Source: Agarophyton chilense (Eukaryota; Rhodophyta; Florideophyceae; Gracilariales; Gracilariaceae). Taken from it: DNA of 64,000 bases. The stretch spans positions 1,922,001-1,986,000 of the forward strand of contig JARGXX010000095.1 of NCBI GenBank assembly GCA_030374765.1. The letters are read 5' to 3'. Under the pieces are notes generated by a model, which had not been told where the DNA came from, searched no databases, and saw only the letters and a list, made by a program, of their open reading frames with translations. The translations under genes were made by a program, and so were the position numbers. Below, in pieces: positions 33,601 through 42,612 of the stretch. The stretch's first letter is position 1. Every line of letters starts with the position of its first letter.

Positions 33601-33689
33601 CGGTGAGCAACTGGGGCACAGCCGCGCGAAGCTCCATCGCAAACCAAACCAAGAGTTTGAAAAGGAGAGTATACTTCACTGGAACGCAT
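30678..33689 (-). CDS. UTP21: U3 snoRNP / SSU processome protein UTP21 (WDR36), copy B
   Basis: 1003 residues, intact, ATG start, same domain layout as copy A: two WD40 propellers, an acidic linker and a C-terminal Utp21 domain. The about 690 bp upstream of the ATG that belong to the ancestral locus remain attached to this copy. Copy A has only about 250 bp of shared upstream sequence before the junction, so promoter content may differ. The differences from copy A cluster in the first ~130 codons. Confidence 0.95.
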   Translation of the reverse strand: MRSSEVYSPFQTLGLVCDGASRGCAPVAHRLGLSSFITTPVEGARTLHLYDTNLHIKGISKPIPSSWYEGSEKRSEEFGIDRIAAYQELTFVALGSNIGIFHHLRPFCVWRFHQAPIVAFVIVGNVLISISEEGKVVVWALPENTKDRPSIDGIMLSEFHIPPDFAVTSVCHPQTYINKILLGAKDGRCLLVNFRAMNVVHMFPGFESAITVMEPSPVVDVVAVGTADGRIVLHNFRMDETVVTFRHTSDPINPEQGEIAFISANAVNVISFRTDVDESMMTGDADGNMFIWDLNQKRIRSEARLVHPDGGCALAHFLPGEPLLITAGKTDNSVKIHLFDEENGQARILRSREGHYLPPTMVRFCGYGGFMMVSAGLDRELRLVSAVHQGKNRSFSQKKIDKQGVKTKKRRRKENKIEVGDHVNNFVSRLPRIMTFATENIRERDHEFANIVTIHEGLQSAYTWRLQTGASHNHVLKPRKPKKYELAFKRKEKEAKGNQTSRSAREEWENRKSTCTVLSPCGNFAFVGGEDGRVHTYNLQSGYHQGVFQDTALFDATADAKSKTEKESQHWGRAHSCRVVGVAVDACGDTLVSAGGEDRTIKFWAMYTRKRSEGCISTRSDISLISWSASSDLLAVACTDFIIYIYDAVTHKLARCFTGHHGPLVDLCFNVNGRRILSASMDSTVKTWDLPSGRLFDTLFCDDAPTSVAVAPNGEYIATTHVNNVGIKLWVDMSRFEPVRRRIRKESEEQAMRAPLNVEDQDTEADEESDTDSEMQNYEEGMRDIPTDEGKGVPLSEEIITLSTEPTSKWTVLSNLQAIKERNKPIEPPKKGESAPFFIPTKKSLQLEFDLNAENKANFTGDGKSDSQQGKIRKVLMNGNEEGWMNSTLGNLLLETRFHDATRFMNSLDASGVDMEIRTMGGRRTLRNAALFFVERLGSSQGFELTQAHLGVFLRVHGGELAKDEEGSGLLQKLLDEQREAWDRLRCLFDSVLSLSAHFSGQL

Positions 33690-34409
33690 TTTCAGAGCCT
33701 GTCGCGATGGTTCTCTGTGCTTGAAGTACTTATTGAAAACGTAACGTGGCTGAGAGAGATTAATTGTTCTGTTCCGGTTGGGATACTCTGGTCAGCTAAA
33801 GCAAGAGTTCCGAAATATGTAGACCAGTTGGACGGTATTTAGATGTGGAACTCTGCTGCAAATATGAGCTTGCACGGAGTAATGAGAGGTTTGTCCAGGG
33901 TGGACAAATCGCTCTCCTTGCAGGACGTCAACGAACCATGATCCGCTGCCACGGACCGCGACGGTGATACTGAGGCTGACTGTAAGGTCATTGTAACTTG
34001 CACAGCTGCCTTAGAAAAACAAGAAAGTGTACCACATACGTCCGCGACATTCACAGGATTGTGTAGTGTACACGTAGTCAGGATTATATGACTAACAATT
34101 ATCTACCCTTCATAAGAGAAGTTCAAAAGCTGGCTTGTTTCCTAACGGCATATCATATTGCCCTCGATGAGGCCGTGCGTATCCTGCCAAGTGCATGCTT
34201 TTGATTGGGTGGCTGGAAGGATCTACTCTATAGCTCGGCTCTTCTGGGGTGCTATAATACGCCCAACGTTTGTATCACCGCCGTCGTCCGTTTCCGTGCT
34301 TGTGAAATCAAGCTTTTGCTTTCACGACCCATCGCGGTAAAGGGCTACATTCCTTCCTGGTTCTGGTTACGAAAGGTCCGTTTTCCAGTTTTGAATAACA
34401 AAGAAGAAA
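33690..34409. promoter_or_regulatory. Divergent promoter region UTP21(B) / nucleoplasmin-like gene
   Basis: 720 bp between two divergent starts. The first ~250 bp are shared with unit A and the rest is unique. Only short ORFs (60-105 codons) with no recognisable product. No clear TATA box is visible. Confidence 0.45.
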
Positions 34410-35696
34410 ATGGACGCAGAGAAAGTTGCCTTCTGGGGCATTGTGCTCAAGCCCGGGGAGCCAGCCGATCTAGACTTAGACGACGGAGAAACACTCAGAG
34501 TCACCACTGCTTCTTATGGTGAGGATCTCAGTGATAGTTCAGGCCGATCTGTGATCACTGCATCGATTCGTCCCGATGATGATTCCTCACCTAGGAAGTT
34601 TGCTGTGGCGGTGCTCTCGGCAGGGAAGACAGAAACCGTCACTATGGATGTTGCTTTCGTTGGAGAGGAAAACGTCAGCTTCGAAGTGAGTGGAAAGAAT
34701 GCTGTTCACCTTGTCGGTAACTTTTCCTTCGAGAATGACCTCGATGACGAAGATTCAGAAGATGAAAACGAGGAGAATCATCTCATTGGACTCTACGAAG
34801 ATACAATGTCTTCAGAAAGTGAAGAAGACGCTGAAGACGGAAAAGTAAAGGCCCTTCCAGAAAAAGACAAGCCTATCATCACAGAGCTACCGGATGAAGA
34901 TGACGAGGATGATGACGAAGACGAGGATGATGAGGTAGAAGAACATCCTGTAGAAGTTAAAAAATCACCCGTTGTTTCCAAAAAGAAGGGCAAGAAAGGA
35001 AAGATGGCGAATGGTGAATCTGCACGTCCTACAAAAAAGGTGGCGAATGCTTCGGCAGAGCCATTATCTAAACCAGAGAAAAAGGTCACAGAGGACGTAG
35101 GGAAAAATCAGCATACTGCGTCTCAAAAGAAAAGCGGAAAAGGTAAGAAGAAAAAGTCGGGACACAAACACGAGGTGAATACTGATGTACAGCCGTCTGG
35201 TGGTTCGGCAAATGATGGGGGTAATGTGGACATGAAAAATGATGGGGGTGATGTGGACATGAAAGATGATGGCAAGCGTAGTGCCAAGGTTCCCAAGAAA
35301 CTTAAAAGCAAATCTGCTGCTGATGATGTGAAGATGCCTCCGAAGGATGACGATGACGCAGTCGAAATAGTTACGAAAGGCATTGAGGAGGAAAACGTCG
35401 CGCCATCCTCTAAAAAAGACAAGAAGAGGCGCCGTAAGCAAAGTGTCACCGTCAACGTTCCGGAGCAGGCACCGACACCACCCTCAGCGAAAAAGACGAA
35501 AATAAGCGAGCGAATCGCTACTCCTGCACCGTCTAGGATGACGAGACAAGGCGCAGCATCCGAGCGCACGCCAAAGCCAAATGGAAGTGCAGATGCAAAC
35601 GGAGTTCAAGGGGCGAAAGATAGCGGAACCAAGACACCGCCAACTGACGCTCCGTCTTCCAAGCGACGAAGGCGGACAAGAAAGAATAAGGCTTAA
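34410..35696 (+). CDS. Nucleoplasmin-like acidic nuclear protein (HD2 / FKBP N-terminal type)
   Basis: 428 residues, one exon. The N-terminal ~100 residues (AFWGIVLKPGEP, DDGETLRVTTASYG, VHLVGNFSFEND) match the nucleoplasmin-like (NPL) domain of plant HD2 'tuins' and nuclear FKBPs, which forms a pentameric histone-binding ring. Two acidic tracts follow (about 112-125 and 150-185, with a long Asp/Glu run), then long Lys-rich segments with several nuclear-signal-like clusters (KKDKKRRRK, SKRRRRTRKNK at the C-terminus). There is no FKBP peptidyl-prolyl isomerase domain. A 27-nt in-frame repeat near 35213-35266 gives two NDGG-x-VDMK units. It probably acts as a histone chaperone or nucleolar chromatin protein; catalytic deacetylase activity should not be assumed. 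Confidence 0.85.
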   Translation: MDAEKVAFWGIVLKPGEPADLDLDDGETLRVTTASYGEDLSDSSGRSVITASIRPDDDSSPRKFAVAVLSAGKTETVTMDVAFVGEENVSFEVSGKNAVHLVGNFSFENDLDDEDSEDENEENHLIGLYEDTMSSESEEDAEDGKVKALPEKDKPIITELPDEDDEDDDEDEDDEVEEHPVEVKKSPVVSKKKGKKGKMANGESARPTKKVANASAEPLSKPEKKVTEDVGKNQHTASQKKSGKGKKKKSGHKHEVNTDVQPSGGSANDGGNVDMKNDGGDVDMKDDGKRSAKVPKKLKSKSAADDVKMPPKDDDDAVEIVTKGIEEENVAPSSKKDKKRRRKQSVTVNVPEQAPTPPSAKKTKISERIATPAPSRMTRQGAASERTPKPNGSADANGVQGAKDSGTKTPPTDAPSSKRRRRTRKNKA

Positions 35697-35854
35697 GCAA
35701 GGTTCCTTCAGGTCACTCCACAGTCTGAATCTCTTGCGACAATAATGTAGGAGAAAAGATCGAGTATGTCCAGTTGTTTCTTGAGTAAAATGGGTCGACC
35801 GAAGCTGTCTGTAGTTCATACTCCTGGATTATAGGTCCCCTCGGTCCGTCTAGG

Positions 35855-37337
35855 TTAATTTTCGAAGAATTCCGGCGTCGCGTAAATAGAGCTGTCTCCG
35901 TAGCTGAGAAACCTGTACTTGTGTTCGAGAGCGTGCTGATAGAGAGAGACAAGCTCATCTGGCTCTCCGCCATGAAAGGCGGAAACAAGCATCAAAAGCG
36001 TCGATCGTGGTTGGTGAAAATTTGTGATCAAAGCGTCAATCCTTCAGTAGCAATTCGGCGTCAAAGGGTGTGAAAACGGTCAGTGATACATTCACTCCTC
36101 ATCGTCACGCCACGCGACCAAAATGCACAGTAGATTAATCTTACATCTTGCGTGGATATCCAGGAACAATCATTAGCTTCGTTCGGCCATGAACGTATCC
36201 TTTCGATCCCCCACACCAATCGAGCACCGCTCCTAATGCTTCCTCAGGATCAGGGAGACGTGTTATGCCAATTTTGTCCACCACCTCGTACGGCTCCCAC
36301 TGCCCAACAGCCAAATGAGAGTTGTTCTGTTCTGGTTGATGGATCAGCCGCACTCCAAACCAGTACAGGCTTTCCACAGTTCGCACGCATGTTGTGCCCT
36401 TCATTGACATGAGAAGAATATGGTCAGTCGTGTAAGAGTAAACAGTCGGGTACAGGATTCATGAACGCACCACCGCAACGATGGGAGCTCTATTGCGTAA
36501 CTGGGCCCAAATTTCCGCGATTACCCGTCCAGAGACAGACAGAGATTCTTCGTGCATGTCATGGGTTCCAGCGATTGGGGTTTCGATTTGTTGAAAAGTA
36601 CCGATCCCGATGTGCAACACAATTTCTCTGGTACGTATCCCCTTTTTTTGGATATCGTCGAGCAGATTGTCGGTGATATGCAGCCCGGCTGTCGGAGCGG
36701 CCACAGAGCCATGCTCCGATGCATACACAGTTTGATAAGTTTCAGTGTCTTGCGGAATCGATGGGCGCTTCATATAAGGCGGCAAGGGTGGACTGCCTTC
36801 CTGATTCAGGAATTCGACAGCTCGAAGCGAATCAGCTCGCGATGGACACTGAAAATCTACAACAGCATGATTCTGATGGCGCTCAATTACATGAGCTTCA
36901 ACCTGGCTACATGATGAACTATTCATAAGGTGCAAAACATGTCCCACTCGAATGTTCTTTCCGCCGATCAAGGCGCGCCAGCGTTGGCCGTGAAGTGGGG
37001 AATGCATTGCTTGCGCCGTTGTGTCTGTAACATGATTGAGTAGTAGTATCTCAGCCTTTCCCCCAGATGGCTTTCGCATTCGTAGTCTCGCTGGAATCAC
37101 TCGACTCGAGTTCAGAAGCAATAGAGAGTTTTTTGGCAGAAGATTCGGAAGCTCATTGAACTTGGCGTGTGATGGTTGTCGACCGCGCGCAACTACAAGA
37201 AGTTTTGATGATGAGCGATCCGGTAGAGGGTGAGTGGCGATTTGAGACTGTGGAAGGTCGTAGGTGAAAGCCTTGGTGATCAAGGACTGCGCGCGCTGCA
37301 GGGCCGATGACACTGTTCTGAAATGCGGTGCAGACAT
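35855..37337 (-). CDS. queA: QueA: S-adenosylmethionine:tRNA ribosyltransferase-isomerase, three exons
   Basis: Exons 37337-36471, 36398-36145 and 36041-35855 give 435 residues. Intron 1 (36470-36399, 72 nt) has donor GTGCGT, branch GACTGAC and acceptor AAG. Intron 2 (36144-36042, 103 nt) has GTAAGA, CACTGAC and AAG. Joins restore [13 protein letters not shown] and [16 protein letters not shown], both core QueA motifs. Others are [39 protein letters not shown] and [10 protein letters not shown]. QueA moves the ribosyl of SAM onto preQ1 at position 34 of tRNA, making epoxyqueuosine, a bacterial step. An N-terminal ~25-residue extension and a ~45-residue insert after the TTCVRT motif exceed the bacterial ~350 aa. 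Spliceosomal introns show it is a settled nuclear gene; bacterial origin is inferred. The 3' end converges with the nucleoplasmin-like gene (158 bp apart). Confidence 0.92.
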
Positions 37338-37886
37338 ACTGGGCGGATGACTAAGTTGGGCTCCTGATGTTGAACACGTTGGACCTTGAACAATATGCGA
37401 CTCTTTTCGCAGGAGGCCCTGGAGGGCGCTGATCTCTAGAAACTTTCGCGGCAGAAGGGGTTCCAGCTAGAGTAGATGGTAATGCGCTGAGCTCATGAAC
37501 AACGGAGCGAGATGAACTTCTGACCTCACATCAGCTCTGCTCCAGCCGTTGTGATCGTGGTCGCAGTGCCCAATCTGCCGGAGCATTTCAGACGACCTTT
37601 CTGCCTGTCAGAGGCTCCACGTCATACTGCGCTTACAGTTTTTTGGCGCACATTATCCTAGCGTGCATTTTAGCTCCTGGTCTCGAGTGACGCGTTGCAG
37701 GTGCGACTAACCGCAGATATCCCACCGCTGCATCGCCGCCGTTTTCTTCCCGATTCTTCATCCTCGCGGTGCAATACGACGCTTTATAAAGTTCTGTGGG
37801 ATATGGTAAGTAGAAAAAGTTGCGTCCTACCTATTCGCGAGCCTGAATAGTGTCACTCATCTCCATTTTCTTCACCAGACTTCTCA
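37338..37886. promoter_or_regulatory. Divergent promoter region queA / J-domain gene
   Basis: 549 bp between divergent ATGs. A TATA-like TTTATAAA at 37783-37790 lies about 97 bp upstream of the J-domain ATG. No ORF of note. Confidence 0.4.
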
Positions 37887-38288
37887 ATGATCTCCCAGCA
37901 CTACCTTCGTCTCGGTGTCAGCGCGCCAGTAACAAGAGCGCAGCTTGCCGCGGCCTACCGCGCGGCAGCTCTTAAGCATCACCCAGACCGCGGCGGAAGT
38001 GCGACAGAGTTTGCTGCTATACATGAGTCCTATCAAATTCTGTGTCGACAAGGGATAGGCGGCGCCGCGTACGAGCCAGCTTCTTTGCGCTCGTTCACTA
38101 ATTCTACACCAAGCGACTCGTCTACAGTATGGGGTATTCTTGGCACTATTGTCTTACCGACAGCTGTCGGTATGGGTGTTGGTATTAGAATGATGTACAA
38201 CGGGGGTGAGAGAGATGGTTTGCGAGCTGGTGGTACTTCGCGGCTTGTTATAAGCGACTCTCCTCCCGGTCCATCCCATCACGACTAA
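37887..38288 (+). CDS. Short J-domain (DnaJ-like) co-chaperone with C-terminal hydrophobic segment
   Basis: 133 residues. The J domain covers about residues 4-55: YLRLGVSAPVTRAQLAAAYRAAALKHH, then the invariant HPD (HHPDRGG) and FAAIHESYQIL. It would stimulate Hsp70 ATPase. A hydrophobic Gly-rich segment (about 84-105, VWGILGTIVLPTAVGMGVG) may anchor it in a membrane; the order J domain first, anchor second differs from TIM14/PAM18. There is no Gly/Phe region or zinc finger. The gene ends 34 bp before the convergent PRMT7 stop. Confidence 0.8.
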   Translation: MISQHYLRLGVSAPVTRAQLAAAYRAAALKHHPDRGGSATEFAAIHESYQILCRQGIGGAAYEPASLRSFTNSTPSDSSTVWGILGTIVLPTAVGMGVGIRMMYNGGERDGLRAGGTSRLVISDSPPGPSHHD

Positions 38289-38343
38289 CGGCTTTTTATA
38301 AAAGAGCGTCCCTCCCAACGCATCAAACGACGACTAACGGCTT
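38281..38343. repeat. 14-bp direct repeat bridging two convergent stop codons
   Basis: acgactaacggctt occurs at 38281-38294 and 38330-38343. The first copy contains the TAA of the J-domain gene. The second encodes, on the other strand, the last residues of PRMT7 (KPLVV). The spacing is 49 bp. Origin by slippage or local duplication is possible. Confidence 0.7.
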
Positions 38344-40548
38344 GAATCCAATGCTCCATGTGCCGGAGTCCCTATCAAACTGACTTCGAACTACAACGCC
38401 ACCGGAATTCTCAACGTCGCGTTTCTCTCTCTCTGTCAACCATATAGTCTCGTACCTCTGTGTGACATCACACCCTTCCCCGTCGTACTCAACCCATAGC
38501 GAAATCATTTCGGCGCTTATAGCTCCATCTATTTTGACCTCAGTACTTGAGACATCATAGAAGGACTGAGGTTTGGTGAGTCGTATCCGGTGTACACAAG
38601 TCTTTTCGCTAACCTTTTCGGAAGCGTACTGAAAGAGCGGCAGTGACACTAATCGTTCTCGCTCCTGCCAATCATCTAGATCACAAATTGCGCCAAACCG
38701 ATTGTACTTGAAACCTTCGACCTCGTCAATAGGGTCGAAATTGTTTTGCAACGTATCTGAGGGAAAACTCAACAGCTGGACAAATATTTCGGCTAGAGAA
38801 GGTACAGTGATAAATTCCTTCTGCAAAATTTGTGTAGCAGCTCGAACTTGGACCATCATGTTTCCTAGTGTGCTTATAGGGTATGCACTCATCGCCCGAG
38901 TATAAGGCTCTGATAAAAGCACATCAAAAGGTTCCCACTCTCCATTGTCTCTCAACTCGGCTTCTCTTTCGATGAGCGAAGATAAGGGAGTGAACTCAAA
39001 AATGCTGTCATTCGCACCCCGTTTGACCCTTCTTGCGATTTGGCCAAATATGAAGGATGATACTTCGTCGTCCTCTTCAATAGACGTCACATCAATTCTC
39101 GTTGAACTTGTGTCAAGACCAACGGCCAGGGCTGTACATACCCCGCCATCACTAACATCCAAACATCTTACAACATTTTGTTCAGTGGTCGACTTTTTAT
39201 TGCCAGCTCTTTGGATAGCCTCTTTTATGCGAGACGAAAGAGATTGCAATCGACCAACGTTCCCGACTTGAAACAGACGGTATGGGCTTTTTGAAGCAAC
39301 ATGAAGTCCACAGGTACAATATCTGTCAGTCATCACCTGCTCACCATAGGCAAATGACATTGTCATTCCATTGTGCTGAACGGTTACGGGAATGTATTCT
39401 TCTTCGGTATTATTTTCTTCACCTCTAATGAGTGGATATACCATAGGAAGCCAATGGTCCTGCCAATTCTCAGTACCAGGTTTCGTGGAGTAAGTAATCG
39501 TTCCATTGCCACATAGATCTAATTCCCACCAAGTCATTACCACATCTGCCCGGCCTGGAGTATTCCTTGGCACATGAACAGTTTTCTTTCTGTTCAGACA
39601 AGATGATATACATGCTCTACTGAAATCAAATGTGAATACTTGAAACGGATCAGAAAGCACTTTAAATTGGTCATCTCGGAGCACGTCCATATGGATTGGT
39701 ATGCCCATACTGTAGCCAATGCACTTCGGTCCTTCTGAGGACCGATGAAGCGGGAAATGTGAGGGAAGCCTAAAGAAACGTGAGAGGAAGTCACTGTTCA
39801 GCGCTACGCCGAACACTGTTGCCTTCGCAGGAATTACGACAGCGTTTTGTCTCAATAAGTGCTCGTGTGCATGTTTGATGCTTTGAAGACATCCTTCGCC
39901 CAATAATGCACTATCGAAAATTTCAGTGACAAGTATATCCGCTCTTGTTGGAATCATTAGTCTTTGGTCTTCGGTAGGGGAAAGACTGGATTCAGTCTGG
40001 TCGTCGAGATTACAACTGGGCGACGTCGAGTTGCTCTTCACACCCATATCATTCGAGCAAGATTCGTGTACAGTAATTTTTGAAGAGAGGTTGTTCTCTG
40101 CTATTATTTCTCGTGCGAGTTGAGCCAAGGTCCCAAACATCTCAATGGCATCCACATGAGCTGCTCCATTCTTTGCTGCGATTTTGGCTAGCAGACCAGT
40201 TCCTGTTCCTATATCAAGAACCCGGGCCAAGTTATGATGTTGCAACGCGGTCGTGATTGCGGCGACATACTTTCGGCATCGGGCCGAATCCCGCAGCATT
40301 GAGAGCATCTGGGATTTAGCTATTGCCTCAATCATGCGCTCATTACTCTTCTCTGGTGACTGGCTGGCAAGCATTAGTCCGCCCGCTTCTGGATTTTGCA
40401 TTGCTCGCAGAATCATGACGTTTCCGTCATCGTCTGAAGCCAAAAGCGATTCATGCAGCGTGATATCGTGCATGGCATCCGGCAGCGAAATGTCTATCAT
40501 TCTTAGTCGCCCTCCAGAAGCCAAGGCTCCATCAAATTTGTCTCCCAT
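38323..40548 (-). CDS. PRMT7: Protein arginine N-methyltransferase 7
   Basis: 741 residues, single exon, ATG start. The first methyltransferase unit has SAM motif I VLDIGTGTGLLAKIAAKNGA (about residues 109-128), the acidic EMFG post-I loop, the double-E region EIFDSALLGEG, and TWWELDL in place of the THW loop. The second, degenerate methyltransferase half begins near 440 (VVRCLDVSDGGVCTAL) and ends with YRFGAICDLDDW-like and WVEYDG segments. Two tandem units are diagnostic of PRMT7, which makes monomethylarginine on histones and splicing factors. It is slightly longer than the animal enzyme (~690 aa). Confidence 0.93.
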   Translation of the reverse strand: MGDKFDGALASGGRLRMIDISLPDAMHDITLHESLLASDDDGNVMILRAMQNPEAGGLMLASQSPEKSNERMIEAIAKSQMLSMLRDSARCRKYVAAITTALQHHNLARVLDIGTGTGLLAKIAAKNGAAHVDAIEMFGTLAQLAREIIAENNLSSKITVHESCSNDMGVKSNSTSPSCNLDDQTESSLSPTEDQRLMIPTRADILVTEIFDSALLGEGCLQSIKHAHEHLLRQNAVVIPAKATVFGVALNSDFLSRFFRLPSHFPLHRSSEGPKCIGYSMGIPIHMDVLRDDQFKVLSDPFQVFTFDFSRACISSCLNRKKTVHVPRNTPGRADVVMTWWELDLCGNGTITYSTKPGTENWQDHWLPMVYPLIRGEENNTEEEYIPVTVQHNGMTMSFAYGEQVMTDRYCTCGLHVASKSPYRLFQVGNVGRLQSLSSRIKEAIQRAGNKKSTTEQNVVRCLDVSDGGVCTALAVGLDTSSTRIDVTSIEEDDEVSSFIFGQIARRVKRGANDSIFEFTPLSSLIEREAELRDNGEWEPFDVLLSEPYTRAMSAYPISTLGNMMVQVRAATQILQKEFITVPSLAEIFVQLLSFPSDTLQNNFDPIDEVEGFKYNRFGAICDLDDWQERERLVSLPLFQYASEKVSEKTCVHRIRLTKPQSFYDVSSTEVKIDGAISAEMISLWVEYDGEGCDVTQRYETIWLTEREKRDVENSGGVVVRSQFDRDSGTWSIGFKPLVVV

Positions 40549-42612
40549 ATTTGTGACCAGAGGAAATTAACAAGAGGAATCAGGGTCCTAATCGTTCAAC
40601 GAAACCACGGATCTGAAGTTGTTGGTGAAGTATAGCACCCACAGATTACCGGCGTTTGTCCTCTAGTCTATGAGATCGGCACGGAAGTCCCCAGATGCCG
40701 CCTGGAGTGCATCAGAATCTGTGTGAAAAATGAACCGACCAAAAAGAAAAAGGAAGCCAAAGTTCACAGTATTGTCCTGCACGCCTGTCGTTCGATAAGG
40801 TCGCTGATCTGTGCTGATCGTCGATGACATACTTGTATTCCGGACTTTACAAAACCTCCATGCCCTTTACAATGATCGAGACTGAATCATTTTCAAAAGC
40901 ATTTACCCTCCGCAGTATCCGACTATATTATTTTCCTAACAGTCGCAGTTGAATAGTGTACCCTTCGTTGAAGGGATTTATTTTTCTGCAATGCGAACAA
41001 GATTGGGTAGAATGACAATAATCCTGCTGAAACAATTTTTCGTTTTTTGTGGTCCCCGTGATTCTTGATACTTCATTCGGAGCTGTTCAAAGCTATCCCT
41101 GATACAGATGATTTCGAAGGGAGCTTCACAACTTCCGATGTGGAAACCAAAATCATTTGGGCACAAGCTCAATGCTAAGCAAACCGCCGGTGATTGTTGT
41201 TTGGCGCTCGCCTGCATTCCTCTGAGACAAGTCTTTGATCGTCGATTGTCACCACCTTGGTCTGAGAGAAGCACGTTCCGGCGGAGATGGTTACCGTACT
41301 TCTTTAGACGTGACTTTCTGTCGGAATGCGAAGCTGCCATTGAAGACTGCTTTAAAACCTCAAACCAACAAATGTCTGCGAACATATGTTTCACTGCTTG
41401 TAGAGAAGCGCAATGAAATATGTAACTCTCACCAAGACCATGAATATCGCCGCCGTATCTCCTATATGGAATTGTGTGACAATTTCTCCAGATCACACCG
41501 ACACAACGTCGCTACGACTTCTCTCTTCGTACTTGACGCCTATGACTGACCATCGAGACGAAACGTTTAATAGTCATCTGAGGTTATTGCGAATGATTAA
41601 GATCGCTCGTATCTTGCAGAAGTCCCCCTGCGATGTCCAGAATCAGAGAGAGGCAAATTCGAAAAACGTAGAGAGTACATGGAAAGCAGTGAAATATTCA
41701 AGTGCGAAGCTTTCCTTGGGGATGCCATGAAAGCATCCAATATGACAATTTATAGGTACATCAGCTATCGTAATTATGTTAGCACCATAACTGGCAGCAG
41801 CTTGGATACAAGCGGGCGAACATCAAAACCATAATCCCGCATCATGGGGCGTGAGGCCGATTTGTTGCACGTGAAAATTTGGCAGGTGAGCTCACAGAGG
41901 CAGCGCTAGTCCAATGAAGCTCGATGAACAGCAGCGATTGCACATGAATATTGGACAGCCTGAAAAGTATCGGCCTTCAAACTAACATGCTGGCTCTCAG
42001 TCTGTGCGAATCACAACTGTTCCCCGGTGAACATAACCTCTGCCAAGTAAGCTGATGCATTCATTGAAGTAAGAACAACAAAAAATGGATGACGCGGGGA
42101 AGGGTATAAAATTATTCTCCAAACGCTAGGTATAACTCTCGAAAACTGCATCTGCTATTATTCAATCTTGCAAGAAAATATCTTCCCCTTCTCTTCCTGC
42201 TTTCGAATTATGGACCCCCAAAGAAAGCTTGCTGACACTCACTGTGGTGACGCTTGTAAGGGTATCTCTCATGTCACGAACGTCGTACGGGTTGTCACTG
42301 ATACAAACCAAATGCGAAGGAGTGGCCAAAATCTCTGCAATAAACGTATGATGACATTGACAGATTAACGGTTGGATGGTGTTTTGGGTAAAGTTGGTAT
42401 TTCCTTGCCGTTGGCACGGGGATTGGATACGAAGACGGAGTGGGGTTGATGATATTTTAAGAAACGGAAGCATTTCGGAAGTTGGAGAAAGCTGACAAAC
42501 TCGACTATAGGCGTGGGGCTTTTCATGTCTTGTTCCTCATTGTCCTTCTTTCTAGCTTTTGGAGTCTTTGTACAATACCTTAGTTTGGGGGGAAAGTTCT
42601 GCACCAGATATC
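40549..42612. other. Gene-poor interval, 2.1 kb
   Basis: The longest frame is on the minus strand, 41496-40978 (172 codons from GTG; first ATG 41385). It has a basic centre (SDRKSRLKKYGNHLRRN), no recognisable family and no codon-level support that I can judge. Overlapping plus-strand frames exist. I treat it as unproven. A TATAAAAT-like site lies near 42104, about 500 bp before the next start. Confidence 0.5.

Larger units (their letters stand above)
27921..33939. repeat. 6-kb tandem segmental duplication, unit B
   Basis: Second direct unit, about 55 bp longer than A. The extra length comes from a ~40-bp tandem duplication near 29111-29189 and a 15-bp insertion (aattctgtctgtcag) near 30090. 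The 3' ~2.6 kb of UTP21 reads as identical to A, while the noncoding left part and the first ~130 codons of UTP21 carry substitutions. Confidence 0.95.

Noticed and set aside
36459-37337. queA as a truncated pseudogene ending at the TGA after VAVVRS.
   Set aside because: The stop lies inside a 72-nt intron with good donor, branch and acceptor; removing it and a second intron restores the whole protein.
40978-41496. 172-codon minus-strand ORF as a gene.
   Set aside because: GTG-initiated, no recognisable motif, and overlapping plus-strand frames. Left as an unproven note.
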